From: Propionibacterium sp. oral taxon 192 str. F0372
GTDB taxonomy: Bacteria; Actinomycetota; Actinomycetes; Propionibacteriales; Propionibacteriaceae
DNA length: 64,000 nucleotides
NCBI RefSeq assembly: GCF_000413315.1
Contig: NZ_KE340297.1
Span: 186,001 to 250,000, forward strand
Direction: 5' to 3'
A program made the translations under genes and the position numbers. The notes under the pieces were generated by a model. The model saw only the letters and a list, made by a program, of their open reading frames with translations, made no database searches and was not told where the DNA came from. Numbering within the stretch: the first letter of the stretch is position 1; each line of letters begins with the position of its first letter. Positions 40,548 through 50,311 of the stretch are shown here, piece after piece.

Positions 40548-40588
40548 CACCCTCGGGCCAGATCACGCCCGGGTGTTGGCGGTTTTTC
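40548..40588 (+). terminator. Terminator after the M13 peptidase gene
   Basis: CACC-CTCGGGC (from 40548) pairs with GCCCGGGTG (40567-40575) with a small bulge, followed by TTGGCGGTTTTTC. This places an intrinsic-type terminator about 7 bases after the stop. Confidence 0.45.
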
Positions 40589-40687
40589 CCGGACCGATCC
40601 CTCAACAAGATTGCCAACAACTCGAAGGTGGCCTCCCCCAGTCACTAAGGTTCATTTCACAAGATCAATCACAAGGAGTACAAACAC

Positions 40688-41065
40688 ATGAGCGTGACCG
40701 ATTCTCTCAAGAGCACCCTGTCGCAGTACGCGACCTTCACTGGCCGCGCATCCCAACGTGAGTGGGCCGTCTGGTTTGTGGCAAACTTTGCCATCGGTAT
40801 TGTTCTTGGCGCACTGACCAGCCTCACCATGTCCGAAACCGGTTCCTCGCCCGTCAGCATCCTGTCCGGCATCTACGGCTTGGCCATCTTTATCCCGAAC
40901 CTGGCCGTTATGGTCCGTCGTTTCCACGATCAGGATCGCTCCGGTTGGTTCGTCCTGTTGGGTCTGATCCCCTTTGTTGGCTCCCTCATCGTCCTGGTGA
41001 TGCTGTTCATGTCCGGAAGCCCGGGCCCGAACAAGTACGGTTTGGCCCCAGCCGATCAGGCCTGA
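40688..41065 (+). CDS. DUF805 membrane protein
   Basis: A 125-residue DUF805 protein of unknown function. After an N-terminal amphipathic part (FTGRASQREWAVWF) there are about three membrane spans and the family signature AVMVRRFHDQDRSGWFVLLGLIPFVG. The C-terminus GSPGPNKYG is also typical. The start is ATG 40688 with AAGGAG ten bases upstream. It is monocistronic, between terminators. Confidence 0.88.
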   Translation: MSVTDSLKSTLSQYATFTGRASQREWAVWFVANFAIGIVLGALTSLTMSETGSSPVSILSGIYGLAIFIPNLAVMVRRFHDQDRSGWFVLLGLIPFVGSLIVLVMLFMSGSPGPNKYGLAPADQA

Positions 41066-41087
41066 CCAGTCCGGTACCAAATCACGC

Positions 41088-41118
41088 CGAGGGTCGACCC
41101 GCCACGGGTCGGCCCTCG
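41088..41118. terminator. Bidirectional terminator between DUF805 and polyprenyl synthase genes
   Basis: CGAGGGTCGACCC (41088-41100) pairs with GGGTCGGCCCTCG (41106-41118) with one G-U pair. On the plus strand it is followed by GTGGCATTTTCC, and on the minus strand by a short ATTT run. The two flanking genes converge here. Confidence 0.75.
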
Positions 41119-41153
41119 TGGCATTTTCCGTTGGCCCATCCGCGAGAAACCGC

Positions 41154-42119
41154 TCAGGCCGAGCGACGCACCACCTCGTCGCACAGCTGTGCCAGGGCAT
41201 CCTTGGCGGGGCCATCCGGTAGCGGGGCTAGGTGGGTGCGAGCAGCATCAGCCCGCTCCGCAATCTGAGCCCGCACCTGATCAATCACCTTATTCGACCG
41301 AAGCTCGGCAAGCACCGATGCGAGCACCGCATCGTCGCTCAAACCGTCGTCAATCTGAGCAACCAGTGCGCGGTCGGCAGGATCGTTCGAGGCTCTCAGC
41401 AACAGGGTGGGTAGGGTGGGGATTCCCTCACGCAGATCTGTTCCCGGGGTCTTCCCGGCGGTGTCGGAGATCACATCGATGAGGTCGTCGGAGAGCTGGA
41501 AGACCATGCCGATCTCCCACCCGTAGGCGGCTAGCGCATCCAGTTGGGTCGGATCAGCACCAGCGACCATTCCCCCGAACAGTGCCGAAGTGCGGATTAG
41601 CGAAGCTGTTTTGCCGCCGATCACCGCCAGATGGTGCTCAATGGCATCGACACCATCGGCGGGGCCGACCGTCTCGGCGATCTGTCCAGTGACCAGCTCG
41701 GCGAAGGTGCGGGCTTGCAGGTCGACGTAGACCGGGCCCAGAGCCGCCACCTCGGAGGAGGCCCGAGCGAACAGGAAGTCACCCACCAAGATGGCCACGG
41801 AGTTCCCGTAGGCATTGTTGGCGCTGGACACACCACGACGTAACTCCGCCTCGTCCATCACGTCGTCGTGATACAACGATGCGGCATGAGTGAGCTCCAC
41901 AACCAATCCAGCCCGCAGCACCTGTTCCGGGTCGCCCCCGCCGAACAGCTGGGCAGCGGTGATCACCAGTCCGGGGCGAAATCTCTTTCCTCCGGCTGAC
42001 GTGGTGTGCCGGGCTACAGCGTCGACAAAAGGATTGTCGCTGCGCACCACCGCATCAAGACGTTTCTCGAAGGTCTCCAAAGCGTCAGAGACCAACGTCT
42101 CGAATTGCTGGTCGGTCAT
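41154..42119 (-). CDS. Long-chain polyprenyl diphosphate synthase
   Basis: A trans-prenyltransferase of 321 residues from ATG 42119 (CGGAG upstream). The first Asp-rich motif is LYHDDVMDEAE and the second FQLSDDLIDV, with GGKRFRPGL before and KTASLIRTSALFGG between. Small residues before the first Asp motif suggest a long product such as C35-C45. Its position downstream of nuoN, with MenJ- and MenF-type genes at the other end of the operon, suggests it makes the menaquinone side chain (inference). Confidence 0.93.
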   Translation of the reverse strand: MTDQQFETLVSDALETFEKRLDAVVRSDNPFVDAVARHTTSAGGKRFRPGLVITAAQLFGGGDPEQVLRAGLVVELTHAASLYHDDVMDEAELRRGVSSANNAYGNSVAILVGDFLFARASSEVAALGPVYVDLQARTFAELVTGQIAETVGPADGVDAIEHHLAVIGGKTASLIRTSALFGGMVAGADPTQLDALAAYGWEIGMVFQLSDDLIDVISDTAGKTPGTDLREGIPTLPTLLLRASNDPADRALVAQIDDGLSDDAVLASVLAELRSNKVIDQVRAQIAERADAARTHLAPLPDGPAKDALAQLCDEVVRRSA

Positions 42120-42164
42120 GTCGCTCCGTTCATCGCTCACGTGCAGAAAGCCGCACACAGCACA

Positions 42165-42213
42165 GTACCCGTGCGCTGGTCCCCTGCCGAATGACGAGGC
42201 CGCACACGGGTAC
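42165..42213 (-). terminator. Possible hairpin after nuoN
   Basis: GTACCCGTG (42165-42173) and CACGGGTAC (42205-42213) can pair across a 31-base loop in the 113-base gap between nuoN and the polyprenyl synthase. There is no T-tract. It may mark the end of the nuo transcript or be a processing site. Confidence 0.3.
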
Positions 42214-42232
42214 GCGAACTGTTCTCCTGCGC

Positions 42233-43780
42233 TTAGCGCAGGAACACCGCAGCGTTGTTGAGTACTTCGAGCAGCGGTCCCGGGCAGACACCCAGCACAA
42301 AGGTGCCGATGATCCCGGTCCAGATGACTGTCCACGTGCCCGCACCGGGCTGAACGACCGCGGTCTGCTCGCTGGGGGCTTCGCCGAACAGCACCCAGAT
42401 GACCCGGAAGTAGAAACCCGCGGTGACCAGCGAAGCGACGACCGCCACAACAACAAGCCACTGGTAATGGCCCTGCCAGGCGGCAGCAAAGACCATGATC
42501 TTGGCGATCAGCCCGCCGGTTAGCGGCATGCCTGCCATGGACAGTAGGAAGATCGTCATCGCTACGCCCAGCACCGGTCGACGGCGCCCCAACCCTGCCC
42601 AAGCATCGAAGCCGGAGGATTCGGCACCGGAGCGGCGTACCAGGGCGATGATGGCAAAGGTACCCAGGGTGGGCAGGCCGTAAGCGGCCAAGTAGAACAG
42701 CACCGAGGCAACCGATCCGATGCGTCCCTCAGCCAGTCCGGAGATAACAGTGGTGGCTCCCACGACGCCGGTCAGGATGAAACCTGCATGGGCGATTGAG
42801 GAGTAGGCCATCAGCCGCTTCACATCGGTCTGCATCAGACCGATCAGACCACCAGCCAGCATGGTGAGTACCGCGATCACCGCGACGTACAACTGCCAGT
42901 CCCAGCGCATCGCGCCGAGGGCGACGTAGAGGATACGCAGTAGACCCACAGCGGCCGCTAGCTTGGTGCAGATCGCCATGAACCCGGTGACTGGGGTCGG
43001 CGAACCGGTGTACACATCAGGTACCCAGTTGTGGAACGGCACCGCACCCAGCTTGAACAAGATGCCCACCGACACCAGCCCCATGCCCGCCAGCAACAGC
43101 GGCTCGGAGCCGGCACCAGAGGTAATGGATGAGTCGATGTCACGCAGGAAGAAGGAACCAGAAAAGCCGTAGAGCAGGGCCAGACCATAGAGGAACAAGG
43201 CCGAGGACAAAGCACCCAGCAGGAAATACTTGAGCGCTGCCTCTTGGGACAGCAGGCGACGACGCCTGGCCAATGAGGCAAGGATATACAGCGGGAAGGA
43301 GAAGATCTCCAGCGAGACGAACATCGTGATCATGTCGTTCGCCGCGATGAAGGACATCATGCCCGTCAAGGAGAACAGCAGCAGCGGATAAACTTCGGTC
43401 TGCTCCTGCCGAGCCGCGATGGCATCGCGCTCGGCCTGGGAGGCTGGCACCGCCGATGCGGATGCGACGAACGGGGACTCCCCGCCACCGACCCGGTGAT
43501 CAGCGAACAGCAGCAGGGACAGCAACCCAAAAAACAGCAGCAGGACCCAAGCGGCCCACGTCGGGCCGTCGATCGCCAAGGAAGCCTTGGCACTCAATGT
43601 TCCCTGCCCGCGATTCCAATCCACGGCGGTCCAGCCGAGAGCGGCGACAATCACCAGGGCGGTCCACCAGGACTGGATCGTCGGACGGTGCAACCTGGGA
43701 ACCGCGCCTTCCATAGCGACGCCGATGATGGCGCCGATGAACACCACGAACAGCGGTGCGGCGGGAATAAAGGCTTCCAT
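42233..43780 (-). CDS. nuoN: NADH-quinone oxidoreductase subunit N
   Basis: An antiporter-like proton-translocating membrane subunit of complex I, 515 residues with about 14 spans. The conserved EIFSFPLYIL glutamate, a KLGAVPFHNWVPDVY lysine helix and LMAYSSIAHAGF are present. The start is ATG 43780 within TGATG, overlapping the nuoM stop, with GGAGG six bases upstream. It is the last gene of the operon. Confidence 0.96.
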   Translation of the reverse strand: MEAFIPAAPLFVVFIGAIIGVAMEGAVPRLHRPTIQSWWTALVIVAALGWTAVDWNRGQGTLSAKASLAIDGPTWAAWVLLLFFGLLSLLLFADHRVGGGESPFVASASAVPASQAERDAIAARQEQTEVYPLLLFSLTGMMSFIAANDMITMFVSLEIFSFPLYILASLARRRRLLSQEAALKYFLLGALSSALFLYGLALLYGFSGSFFLRDIDSSITSGAGSEPLLLAGMGLVSVGILFKLGAVPFHNWVPDVYTGSPTPVTGFMAICTKLAAAVGLLRILYVALGAMRWDWQLYVAVIAVLTMLAGGLIGLMQTDVKRLMAYSSIAHAGFILTGVVGATTVISGLAEGRIGSVASVLFYLAAYGLPTLGTFAIIALVRRSGAESSGFDAWAGLGRRRPVLGVAMTIFLLSMAGMPLTGGLIAKIMVFAAAWQGHYQWLVVVAVVASLVTAGFYFRVIWVLFGEAPSEQTAVVQPGAGTWTVIWTGIIGTFVLGVCPGPLLEVLNNAAVFLR

Positions 43781-45306
43781 CACTTGCCTCCGATCGACCC
43801 GTTGACGGGATCATCGATACCGAGCTGCGACATGGTGGCGGTCGCCGTCTTCTCCGACACACTCGCCCCGAATCTGGGAATGAAGCCGAAGAACAGCAAC
43901 AGGAAGATCAGCACGCCGATGATGGCACGTTCCCTTCCGCCCAGATCATCGGTGATCTTCTCCCGGACCTCCTCGGTGGGCTCCCCGGTGAACACCCGCT
44001 GATAGGCCCACAACACGTAGAGACCAGCCAGCACCGTGGCGATCACTGAGACGAAGACCATCACTGGAATTACCCGGAAAGCACCCACCATGATCGAAAA
44101 CTCACCGGCGAAGTTCGCGGTGCCCGGCAGGCCCAGGGTTGCCAGTCCGGAGACTAAGAAGGTTCCGGCCAGCACCGGGGCGAGCCGCTGAACCCCGCCG
44201 AAATCGCTGATCTCGGCGGAGCCGCGACGGTTCACCAAGAATCCAACGACGAAGAACATGGCCGCCGAGGAGAACCCGTGGGCGAGCATGTAGAAGATCG
44301 AACCTGCGATCGAGGTGATGGTGAAGGCAAAAATGCCCAACACCATGAAACCGAAATGGGACACTGAGGTGTAGGCGACTAGGCGTAGCAGGTTCTTCGA
44401 GGTGATCGCCATGAAGGCGCCGTAGAAGATCGAGACCACCGCCACGATGATGACCAACTGGGAGGCCCATTGGGATGCCTCGCCGAACAGTCCCAGACAG
44501 AACTTGATCATTCCAAAGGTGCCGATCTTGTCGAGCACACCGACCAGCATCGTCGAGGTTCCGGGAGTGGCCTGTTCGGCGGTGTCGGGCAGCCAAGTGT
44601 GCACTGGCACCATCGGGGCCTTCACCGCGAAGGCGAAGAAGAAACCGGCGAACAGCCACCGGGCCAAGCGGGGATCGATCTCGATCGCGGCGATCTCGGA
44701 GACTAGGAAGGTCGGATTGCCCGCCGCGGAGGTGGCGGCATAGACCCCGATCAGGGCCACCAGCATCACCAGGCCACCGGCCAAGGAGAACAGCAAGAAT
44801 TTCAGCGCCGCGCCCCGGCGTTTCTCCCCACCCCATCCGACAATCATCAGGAACAGCGGGATCAGTGAACCTTCGAAGAATAGGTAAAACAGCAGCACGT
44901 CGGCGGACATGAACACGAACAGGGCGAAACCCTCGACAAGTAGCGCCAGGGCCCCGAAAACGTTCACATCCCACCGTGGGGTCTTGTGGGCCGCCAGGTG
45001 TGGGGTGTCGTTGTTCCACTCGAAGGCGAGTACCAGCGGGGTCAGGATGACGGTGAGCAAGACCATCGCCCGGGCCATCCCGTCGACCGACAGCGCGTAG
45101 TGTGCGCCGATCTGTGGAATCCAGTCCACGGTCTGGGCTAAGTCGCTATGAAGCGACATATGGAAGACCGCGAACCCGACCGCGAAGGTAAGCAACGAGA
45201 ACCCGAAGGCTACGTTGCGTCCGGCGCGACCCTTGACCCCGAAGGCAACCAGGGCTCCCACCAGCGGCAACAGGCCGAGGATCGTGAGCATCGGAATGTT
45301 CTCCAT
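43780..45306 (-). CDS. nuoM: NADH-quinone oxidoreductase subunit M
   Basis: An antiporter-like proton channel subunit, 508 residues with about 14 spans. FEGSLIPLFLMI carries the functional glutamate, and KAPMVPVHTWLPDTAEQATPGTS the lysine and family signature. LVAYTSVSHFGFM follows. It starts at ATG 45306, 15 bases after nuoL. Confidence 0.97.
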   Translation of the reverse strand: MENIPMLTILGLLPLVGALVAFGVKGRAGRNVAFGFSLLTFAVGFAVFHMSLHSDLAQTVDWIPQIGAHYALSVDGMARAMVLLTVILTPLVLAFEWNNDTPHLAAHKTPRWDVNVFGALALLVEGFALFVFMSADVLLFYLFFEGSLIPLFLMIVGWGGEKRRGAALKFLLFSLAGGLVMLVALIGVYAATSAAGNPTFLVSEIAAIEIDPRLARWLFAGFFFAFAVKAPMVPVHTWLPDTAEQATPGTSTMLVGVLDKIGTFGMIKFCLGLFGEASQWASQLVIIVAVVSIFYGAFMAITSKNLLRLVAYTSVSHFGFMVLGIFAFTITSIAGSIFYMLAHGFSSAAMFFVVGFLVNRRGSAEISDFGGVQRLAPVLAGTFLVSGLATLGLPGTANFAGEFSIMVGAFRVIPVMVFVSVIATVLAGLYVLWAYQRVFTGEPTEEVREKITDDLGGRERAIIGVLIFLLLFFGFIPRFGASVSEKTATATMSQLGIDDPVNGSIGGK

Positions 45307-45321
45307 CGGTGTGCTCCCCTC

Positions 45322-47235
45322 TCAGCCCAACCGGCCGAGGATCAACACGGCTGCGATGATGACCGCACCCAGCACCATCGTCAGGCCGTAACTGCGCGAA
45401 TAACCGGTCTGGGTGCGGCGCAATACCCCGCCCAAGCCCTTGGTGCCGCCTGCGAGCGATCGGACCGCACCGTCGACGATGACGTCGTCCACCAAAGCGA
45501 TGCCCGAGGCAAGCGCCCCACCACCGCGGACGAAGACCAAGTGGTTGAATTTGTCGGCCAGCAGGTCGTTGCGCCCGATGTAGACCAGCGGATTGACCTT
45601 CCCGGGTGCATCGAAGGCAATCGGACGGCGGTATACCAAGTAACCAACGGCCACACCCAGGATGACCAGCAGGAGAGTTGCCCATCCCTGCCATGGCACG
45701 TGGTACCAGGCGAGTTCGTGCGGATGGTGACCTGTCGGCGGGGCCAGCCACACCTGGATGGCGTTGTTCAGCACCACACCCAGCACCGCCGAGCCGATAG
45801 CCAGCACGACGAGCGGACCGACCATGATCGCCGGCGATTCGTGGGGATGAATCCCCTCGGCCCACCTCTTGTCTCCAAGGAAGGTCATCATCATCAGCCG
45901 GGTCATGTAGAAGGCAGTGATCGCGGCACCGATCATGGCCAGTACCCCGAATACCGGGCCACGTTCCCAGGCCGCGACGACGATGTGATCCTTGGAGTAG
46001 AAACCGGCCAGCGGCGGGATGCCGATGATGGCCAGATAACCCATGGCGAAGGTGCCGAAGGTCCACGGCATCACCTTGCGCAAGGCACCGAAATGACGCA
46101 TGTCGGTGTCATCATCCATGGCGTGCATCACCGAACCTGCGCCCAAGAACATGTTGGCCTTGAAGAAACCATGGGTGAACAGGTGGAAGATCGCGAAGGC
46201 CCCACCGGCTGGGCCGATGCCCGCGGCCAGCATCATGTAGCCGATCTGCGACATCGTGGAACCGGCCAGCACCTTCTTGATGTCATCCTTGGTGGAACCA
46301 ACCCAGGCCCCGGCCAGCAGGGTAACGACGCCGACGACCATCACGGCAAGCGATGCGGCATTGGTCAGCTCATAGATGGCGTGGGACCGAACCACCAGGT
46401 ACACACCTGCGGTGACCATCGTCGCTGCGTGGATAAGGGCCGACACCGGGGTCGGGCCCTCCATAGCGTCAAGCAGCCAGGATTGCAGCGGCACCTGGGC
46501 AGACTTGCCGCAGGCCGCCACCAGCAGAAAGATCCCGATAGCGGTGATCCACGTTGCCGGAGCCCCGGAAATGGCGTGGTTCACCTGGTTGAAGTTCACC
46601 GAACCGAATAGAGCGAACATGGTGAACATTGCACACAGCAGCCCGAGATCACCGACGCGGTTGACCAAGAAGGCCTTCTTGCCTGCCAGCGCAGCGGAGT
46701 TGCGGTGCTGCCAGAAGGAGATGAGCAGATAGGAGGCCAGACCCACACCTTCCCAGCCGATGAACAGCAGGGCGTAGTTGTCGGCTAGGACCAAGGTAAG
46801 CATCGCCGCGATGAACAGGTTCAGGTAGGCGAAGAAGCGACGCCGGTTCGGGTCGTGGGCCATGTAGCCGATCGAGTAGCAGAAGATCAGCGAGCCGACG
46901 CCAGTCACCAGCAGGGCGAAAAGAATGGACAACTGGTCTACCAGCAGATCCGCTCGCACCGACATGGTGCCAATCGTCATCCACTCCGTCACCGGCACCT
47001 TGACCGCACGATTGGGAACCTCGGTGCCGATCATCTGGATCCACAGCACCACAGCCAACACGAAGTCGCCAACCGCCCCGGCCACCCCCAGCAAGTGACC
47101 CCAAGAGTTGGAGGCCTTTCCTGCGAGCAACAGGATCGCGGTGACCAGCAGTGGCCAGGCGATAAGCGCCCAGGCGAACTGGAAGATACCGGTGGCAGCC
47201 ACCGGATCCACGATTTCCATTTCCATTGGGTACAC
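45322..47235 (-). CDS. nuoL: NADH-quinone oxidoreductase subunit L
   Basis: The distal antiporter-like subunit with the long lateral helix, 637 residues. FIGWEGVGLASYLLI and GKSAQVPLQSWLLDAMEGPTPVSAL (lysine and signature loop) are present, with AGSTMSQIGYM. The C-terminal extension includes the lateral-helix region and a last membrane anchor. GTG 47235 has GGAG upstream; nuoK ends 10 bases before it. Confidence 0.97.
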   Translation of the reverse strand: MYPMEMEIVDPVAATGIFQFAWALIAWPLLVTAILLLAGKASNSWGHLLGVAGAVGDFVLAVVLWIQMIGTEVPNRAVKVPVTEWMTIGTMSVRADLLVDQLSILFALLVTGVGSLIFCYSIGYMAHDPNRRRFFAYLNLFIAAMLTLVLADNYALLFIGWEGVGLASYLLISFWQHRNSAALAGKKAFLVNRVGDLGLLCAMFTMFALFGSVNFNQVNHAISGAPATWITAIGIFLLVAACGKSAQVPLQSWLLDAMEGPTPVSALIHAATMVTAGVYLVVRSHAIYELTNAASLAVMVVGVVTLLAGAWVGSTKDDIKKVLAGSTMSQIGYMMLAAGIGPAGGAFAIFHLFTHGFFKANMFLGAGSVMHAMDDDTDMRHFGALRKVMPWTFGTFAMGYLAIIGIPPLAGFYSKDHIVVAAWERGPVFGVLAMIGAAITAFYMTRLMMMTFLGDKRWAEGIHPHESPAIMVGPLVVLAIGSAVLGVVLNNAIQVWLAPPTGHHPHELAWYHVPWQGWATLLLVILGVAVGYLVYRRPIAFDAPGKVNPLVYIGRNDLLADKFNHLVFVRGGGALASGIALVDDVIVDGAVRSLAGGTKGLGGVLRRTQTGYSRSYGLTMVLGAVIIAAVLILGRLG

Positions 47236-47245
47236 GCTTGGCTCC

Positions 47246-47545
47246 TCAGTACTTCAGCTGACTCTGGTCGTCGACCGAGGCAGAGCGCCGGGTCTTGAAG
47301 ATGATCATGATGATCGCCAGTCCGACGACCACCTCGGCGGCGGCGACGACCATCACGAAGAAGGCGCCGACCTGACCGTAAAGGTTGCCGGTGACATGGC
47401 TGAAAGTGACCATCGCGAGGTTCGACGCGTTAAGCATCAGTTCCGCGGACATGAAAGCGATCAGGGCATTGCGCCGGGTCAGGAATCCGACCACACCGAT
47501 CGTAAACAGGATGGCCGACAAGATCAGGTAGGCGTTGGGATCCAT
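47246..47545 (-). CDS. nuoK: NADH-quinone oxidoreductase subunit K
   Basis: A three-span membrane subunit of 99 residues. It has the two buried membrane glutamates of the family (in [14 protein letters not shown] and [14 protein letters not shown]) that belong to the proton path. The ATG at 47545 overlaps the nuoJ stop (TGATG). Confidence 0.97.
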   Translation of the reverse strand: MDPNAYLILSAILFTIGVVGFLTRRNALIAFMSAELMLNASNLAMVTFSHVTGNLYGQVGAFFVMVVAAAEVVVGLAIIMIIFKTRRSASVDDQSQLKY

Positions 47546-48435
47546 CACTGCTCTCCTTCGCCGGTGGTGGTCAATTGATCGTCAGCCGCCTGTGCCAGAT
47601 CATCCAGTTCCTCAGCGACCGCCTGGGCGGTATTCGTGCCGATGATCGCGTCACGGTCCTCCACGAAGCGGGTGATCGCCGCGCGGTGAGCCGAACGCAG
47701 CCCATCATTGGAGACAACCGCCACACCCCGCACGTTGAGGGTCGGGGAGATCGAGGACGCAGCGACCGACCCATCGGGCAGCAGCGCCGGCTGATCGATC
47801 GAATTCTTGCGGGCATAGGTGCCAGGGGCGGGCATCGGGCCGGGATCGGCGCCGGTGGCCATGAAGGCCTCGTTGCGCGCCCGGGCACGTTCGATCTGGC
47901 CCTGCTTGGGGGTCAGACGCTCGCCGTGAGACAGCACGATCGCCGCCATGGTGGCGATCATGATGAGCGCCGAGGTGGCGAGGAAGGGATACAGGAAGGG
48001 ACCGAAGACGATCCGGGCGATACCCTGCACATTGCCCGCGCCGTTCGCCTGTTCAAGCCCGGCAGCAGCCCCACCGACGGCTCCTTGGACGACCCCAATG
48101 ACCAGCATGACACCAAAACCCGCGGCGATGAGGAAGGATGCGACGCGATGCCCCTTGATCGTTTCGATCATGGAATCGGTGGTGTCGACGCCAACGATCA
48201 TCATCGTGAACAGGAACAGCATCATCACCGCACCGGTGTACACGATGATCTGCGAGACAAATAGGAAGGGTGCATCAAGGGCTGCGTAGATGCAGGCCAA
48301 GGAAACCATCATCCCGGCCAGGCACAGCGCCGAGTGCACGGGCTTGCGGCAGGTAATCATTCCCAGGGCACCTGCCACGGCGAGCACCGCGAAGATCCAG
48401 AATGCGACCGCCTGGCCTGTGATCAGTGGAATCAC
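47545..48435 (-). CDS. nuoJ: NADH-quinone oxidoreductase subunit J
   Basis: A five-span membrane subunit, 296 residues. The N-terminal 190 residues are the conserved membrane part, with the [15 protein letters not shown] helix. The last 100 or so residues form a hydrophilic extension typical of actinobacterial NuoJ, rich in Ala/Asp with [13 protein letters not shown] near the end. GTG 48435 overlaps the nuoI stop. Confidence 0.95.
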   Translation of the reverse strand: MIPLITGQAVAFWIFAVLAVAGALGMITCRKPVHSALCLAGMMVSLACIYAALDAPFLFVSQIIVYTGAVMMLFLFTMMIVGVDTTDSMIETIKGHRVASFLIAAGFGVMLVIGVVQGAVGGAAAGLEQANGAGNVQGIARIVFGPFLYPFLATSALIMIATMAAIVLSHGERLTPKQGQIERARARNEAFMATGADPGPMPAPGTYARKNSIDQPALLPDGSVAASSISPTLNVRGVAVVSNDGLRSAHRAAITRFVEDRDAIIGTNTAQAVAEELDDLAQAADDQLTTTGEGEQ

Positions 48436-48983
48436 TTCTCGGCCTCCTTACCAGCGGTGACCGGACCACGGGTGTCGAGTTGGCCGGTGGGCGGCAGACC
48501 GAGGAAGTAGTCCTTCTCGTCGTCGCCCAGACGCCGCGGATGCGGCGGAGCCTCCATGCCCGGCAACAGCGGGGCGAGAAGCCGGTCTTTTTCGTAGATC
48601 ATGAGTTCACGGGTCCGGTCGGAGAACTTGAACTCATTGGTCATGGTCAGTGCACGGGTGGGGCATGCCTCAATGCAGTACCCGCACAGGATGCAGCGCA
48701 GATAGTTGATCTGGTATACCCGCCCGTAGCGCTCACCCGGGGAAAAACGCTCCTCGGATGTGTTATCCGCGCCCTCGACGTAGATCGCATCGGCCGGGCA
48801 AGCCCAGGCACACAGCTCACAGCCGACGCACTTCTCTAGGCCGTCGGGCCAGCGGTTCAGCTGGTGGCGTCCGTGGTAGCGCGGGGCAGTGACCTTCTCC
48901 TGACCCTTCTGCGGATAGCCCTGGGTAAAGGACTTCCGGAACATCGTCCGGAAGGTGATGCCGAATCCTGACCAAGCTCCCAT
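48432..48983 (-). CDS. nuoI: NADH-quinone oxidoreductase subunit I
   Basis: The peripheral-arm subunit with clusters N6a and N6b, 183 residues. Two 4Fe-4S motifs are complete: [12 protein letters not shown] and [12 protein letters not shown]. The start is ATG 48983, sharing one base with the nuoH stop (TGATG). Confidence 0.97.
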   Translation of the reverse strand: MGAWSGFGITFRTMFRKSFTQGYPQKGQEKVTAPRYHGRHQLNRWPDGLEKCVGCELCAWACPADAIYVEGADNTSEERFSPGERYGRVYQINYLRCILCGYCIEACPTRALTMTNEFKFSDRTRELMIYEKDRLLAPLLPGMEAPPHPRRLGDDEKDYFLGLPPTGQLDTRGPVTAGKEAEK

Positions 48984-50311
48984 CAGACATCAGCTCCATT
49001 CATGCTGGCGGTGCGTGCTGTGGAATCGGAAGCCGGGACCACCACTCCCTCAATGAGATTAGTGCCCGGCATCGGGGGTACGGGGTAGCCATCGGCGAAG
49101 GCATCAAAGACCTCACCGGCTGCTGCAGGAACCGACACGACGGCGGGTTCACCTTCGTCACTGGCCCGGAAGACCGCCCACACCGCAATCACCATGATTA
49201 CGACGACCCCGACCCATACCAACGGTGAAGTCCAGCGATGGATGAAGGAGCCGCGGGTGAGAGCGAGAAGGGTAATCCAGCCCAGGGAACCCGGGATGAG
49301 AACCTTCCATCCCAGGCTCATCATCTGGTCGTAACGCACACGGGGCAGCGAACCACGGACCCAGGAGAAGAAAAACATCATCGCCTGCACTTTGAGGACA
49401 AACCACAACAGGGTCCACCAGCCCTCGTTGAGGAAGGTACCGTTGAATGGCCACGGGGCCCCATAGCCACCGAGGAAGAGGGTCACCGAGACCGCCGAGA
49501 CGGTCGCACAGTTGATGTACTCAGCGAGGAAGAACAAGGCGTAGCGGAAACCCGAGTAATCAGTGATGTGGCCCGAGACGATCTCCGACTCGCATTCCGG
49601 CATATCGAAGGGCTGTCGGTTGGTCTCGCCGAACATCGCGATGACGTAGACGAGGAAACTCGGGAACAACAGCAGGCCATACCAACTGGGCAGCGGGGTA
49701 TCCACACCGAACATGGAGATCGTGACCCCTTGCGCTTTGACTATCTCGGAGGTGGACATCGTCGATGCGTAGAGGAAGACCGCCACAAGCGACAGCCCCA
49801 TCGCGATCTCGTAGGAGATCACTTGGGCGGTTGCACGCATTGAGCCCAGCAGCGAGTAAGTACCATTCGAGGCCCACCCGGCGAGGACGAAACCGTAGAA
49901 GCCGACACCTGCGATGGCCATCACCAGCAGCGCTGCGACCGGGAAATCTGTCAACTGCAGGTGGGTCTCGTGACCAAACATCCGCACCGTCCCGCCCAGC
50001 GGGATGACTGCCCACGACGAGAAGGCCGCCACTGCAGTCAGTGCTGGGGCCACGGAGAACACCACCGCATCGGTACGGGCTGGCCGGAAATCCTCCTTGA
50101 GTAGCAATTTCACGCCGTCGCCCATGGCCTGCCCAAGACCAAAGGGACCGTTCATGATGGGGCCCTTGCGGTTCTGCATCTTGCCCAGGATGCGCCGCTC
50201 AAACCAGACGTTGAAGATCGTCCACACCAGCAGCAGGGCGAATACCCCGATGACCTTGATCAAGACGATCCACCAAGGATCAGTGCCGAAGACGGCTTCC
50301 AATGGGGTCAT
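48983..50311 (-). CDS. nuoH: NADH-quinone oxidoreductase subunit H
   Basis: The membrane subunit that forms much of the quinone chamber, 442 residues with about eight spans. [21 protein letters not shown] and [21 protein letters not shown] are the signature loops. A hydrophilic C-terminal extension of about 70 residues (after about 370) is typical of Actinobacteria. ATG 50311 overlaps the nuoG stop (ATGA). Confidence 0.97.
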   Translation of the reverse strand: MTPLEAVFGTDPWWIVLIKVIGVFALLLVWTIFNVWFERRILGKMQNRKGPIMNGPFGLGQAMGDGVKLLLKEDFRPARTDAVVFSVAPALTAVAAFSSWAVIPLGGTVRMFGHETHLQLTDFPVAALLVMAIAGVGFYGFVLAGWASNGTYSLLGSMRATAQVISYEIAMGLSLVAVFLYASTMSTSEIVKAQGVTISMFGVDTPLPSWYGLLLFPSFLVYVIAMFGETNRQPFDMPECESEIVSGHITDYSGFRYALFFLAEYINCATVSAVSVTLFLGGYGAPWPFNGTFLNEGWWTLLWFVLKVQAMMFFFSWVRGSLPRVRYDQMMSLGWKVLIPGSLGWITLLALTRGSFIHRWTSPLVWVGVVVIMVIAVWAVFRASDEGEPAVVSVPAAAGEVFDAFADGYPVPPMPGTNLIEGVVVPASDSTARTASMNGADV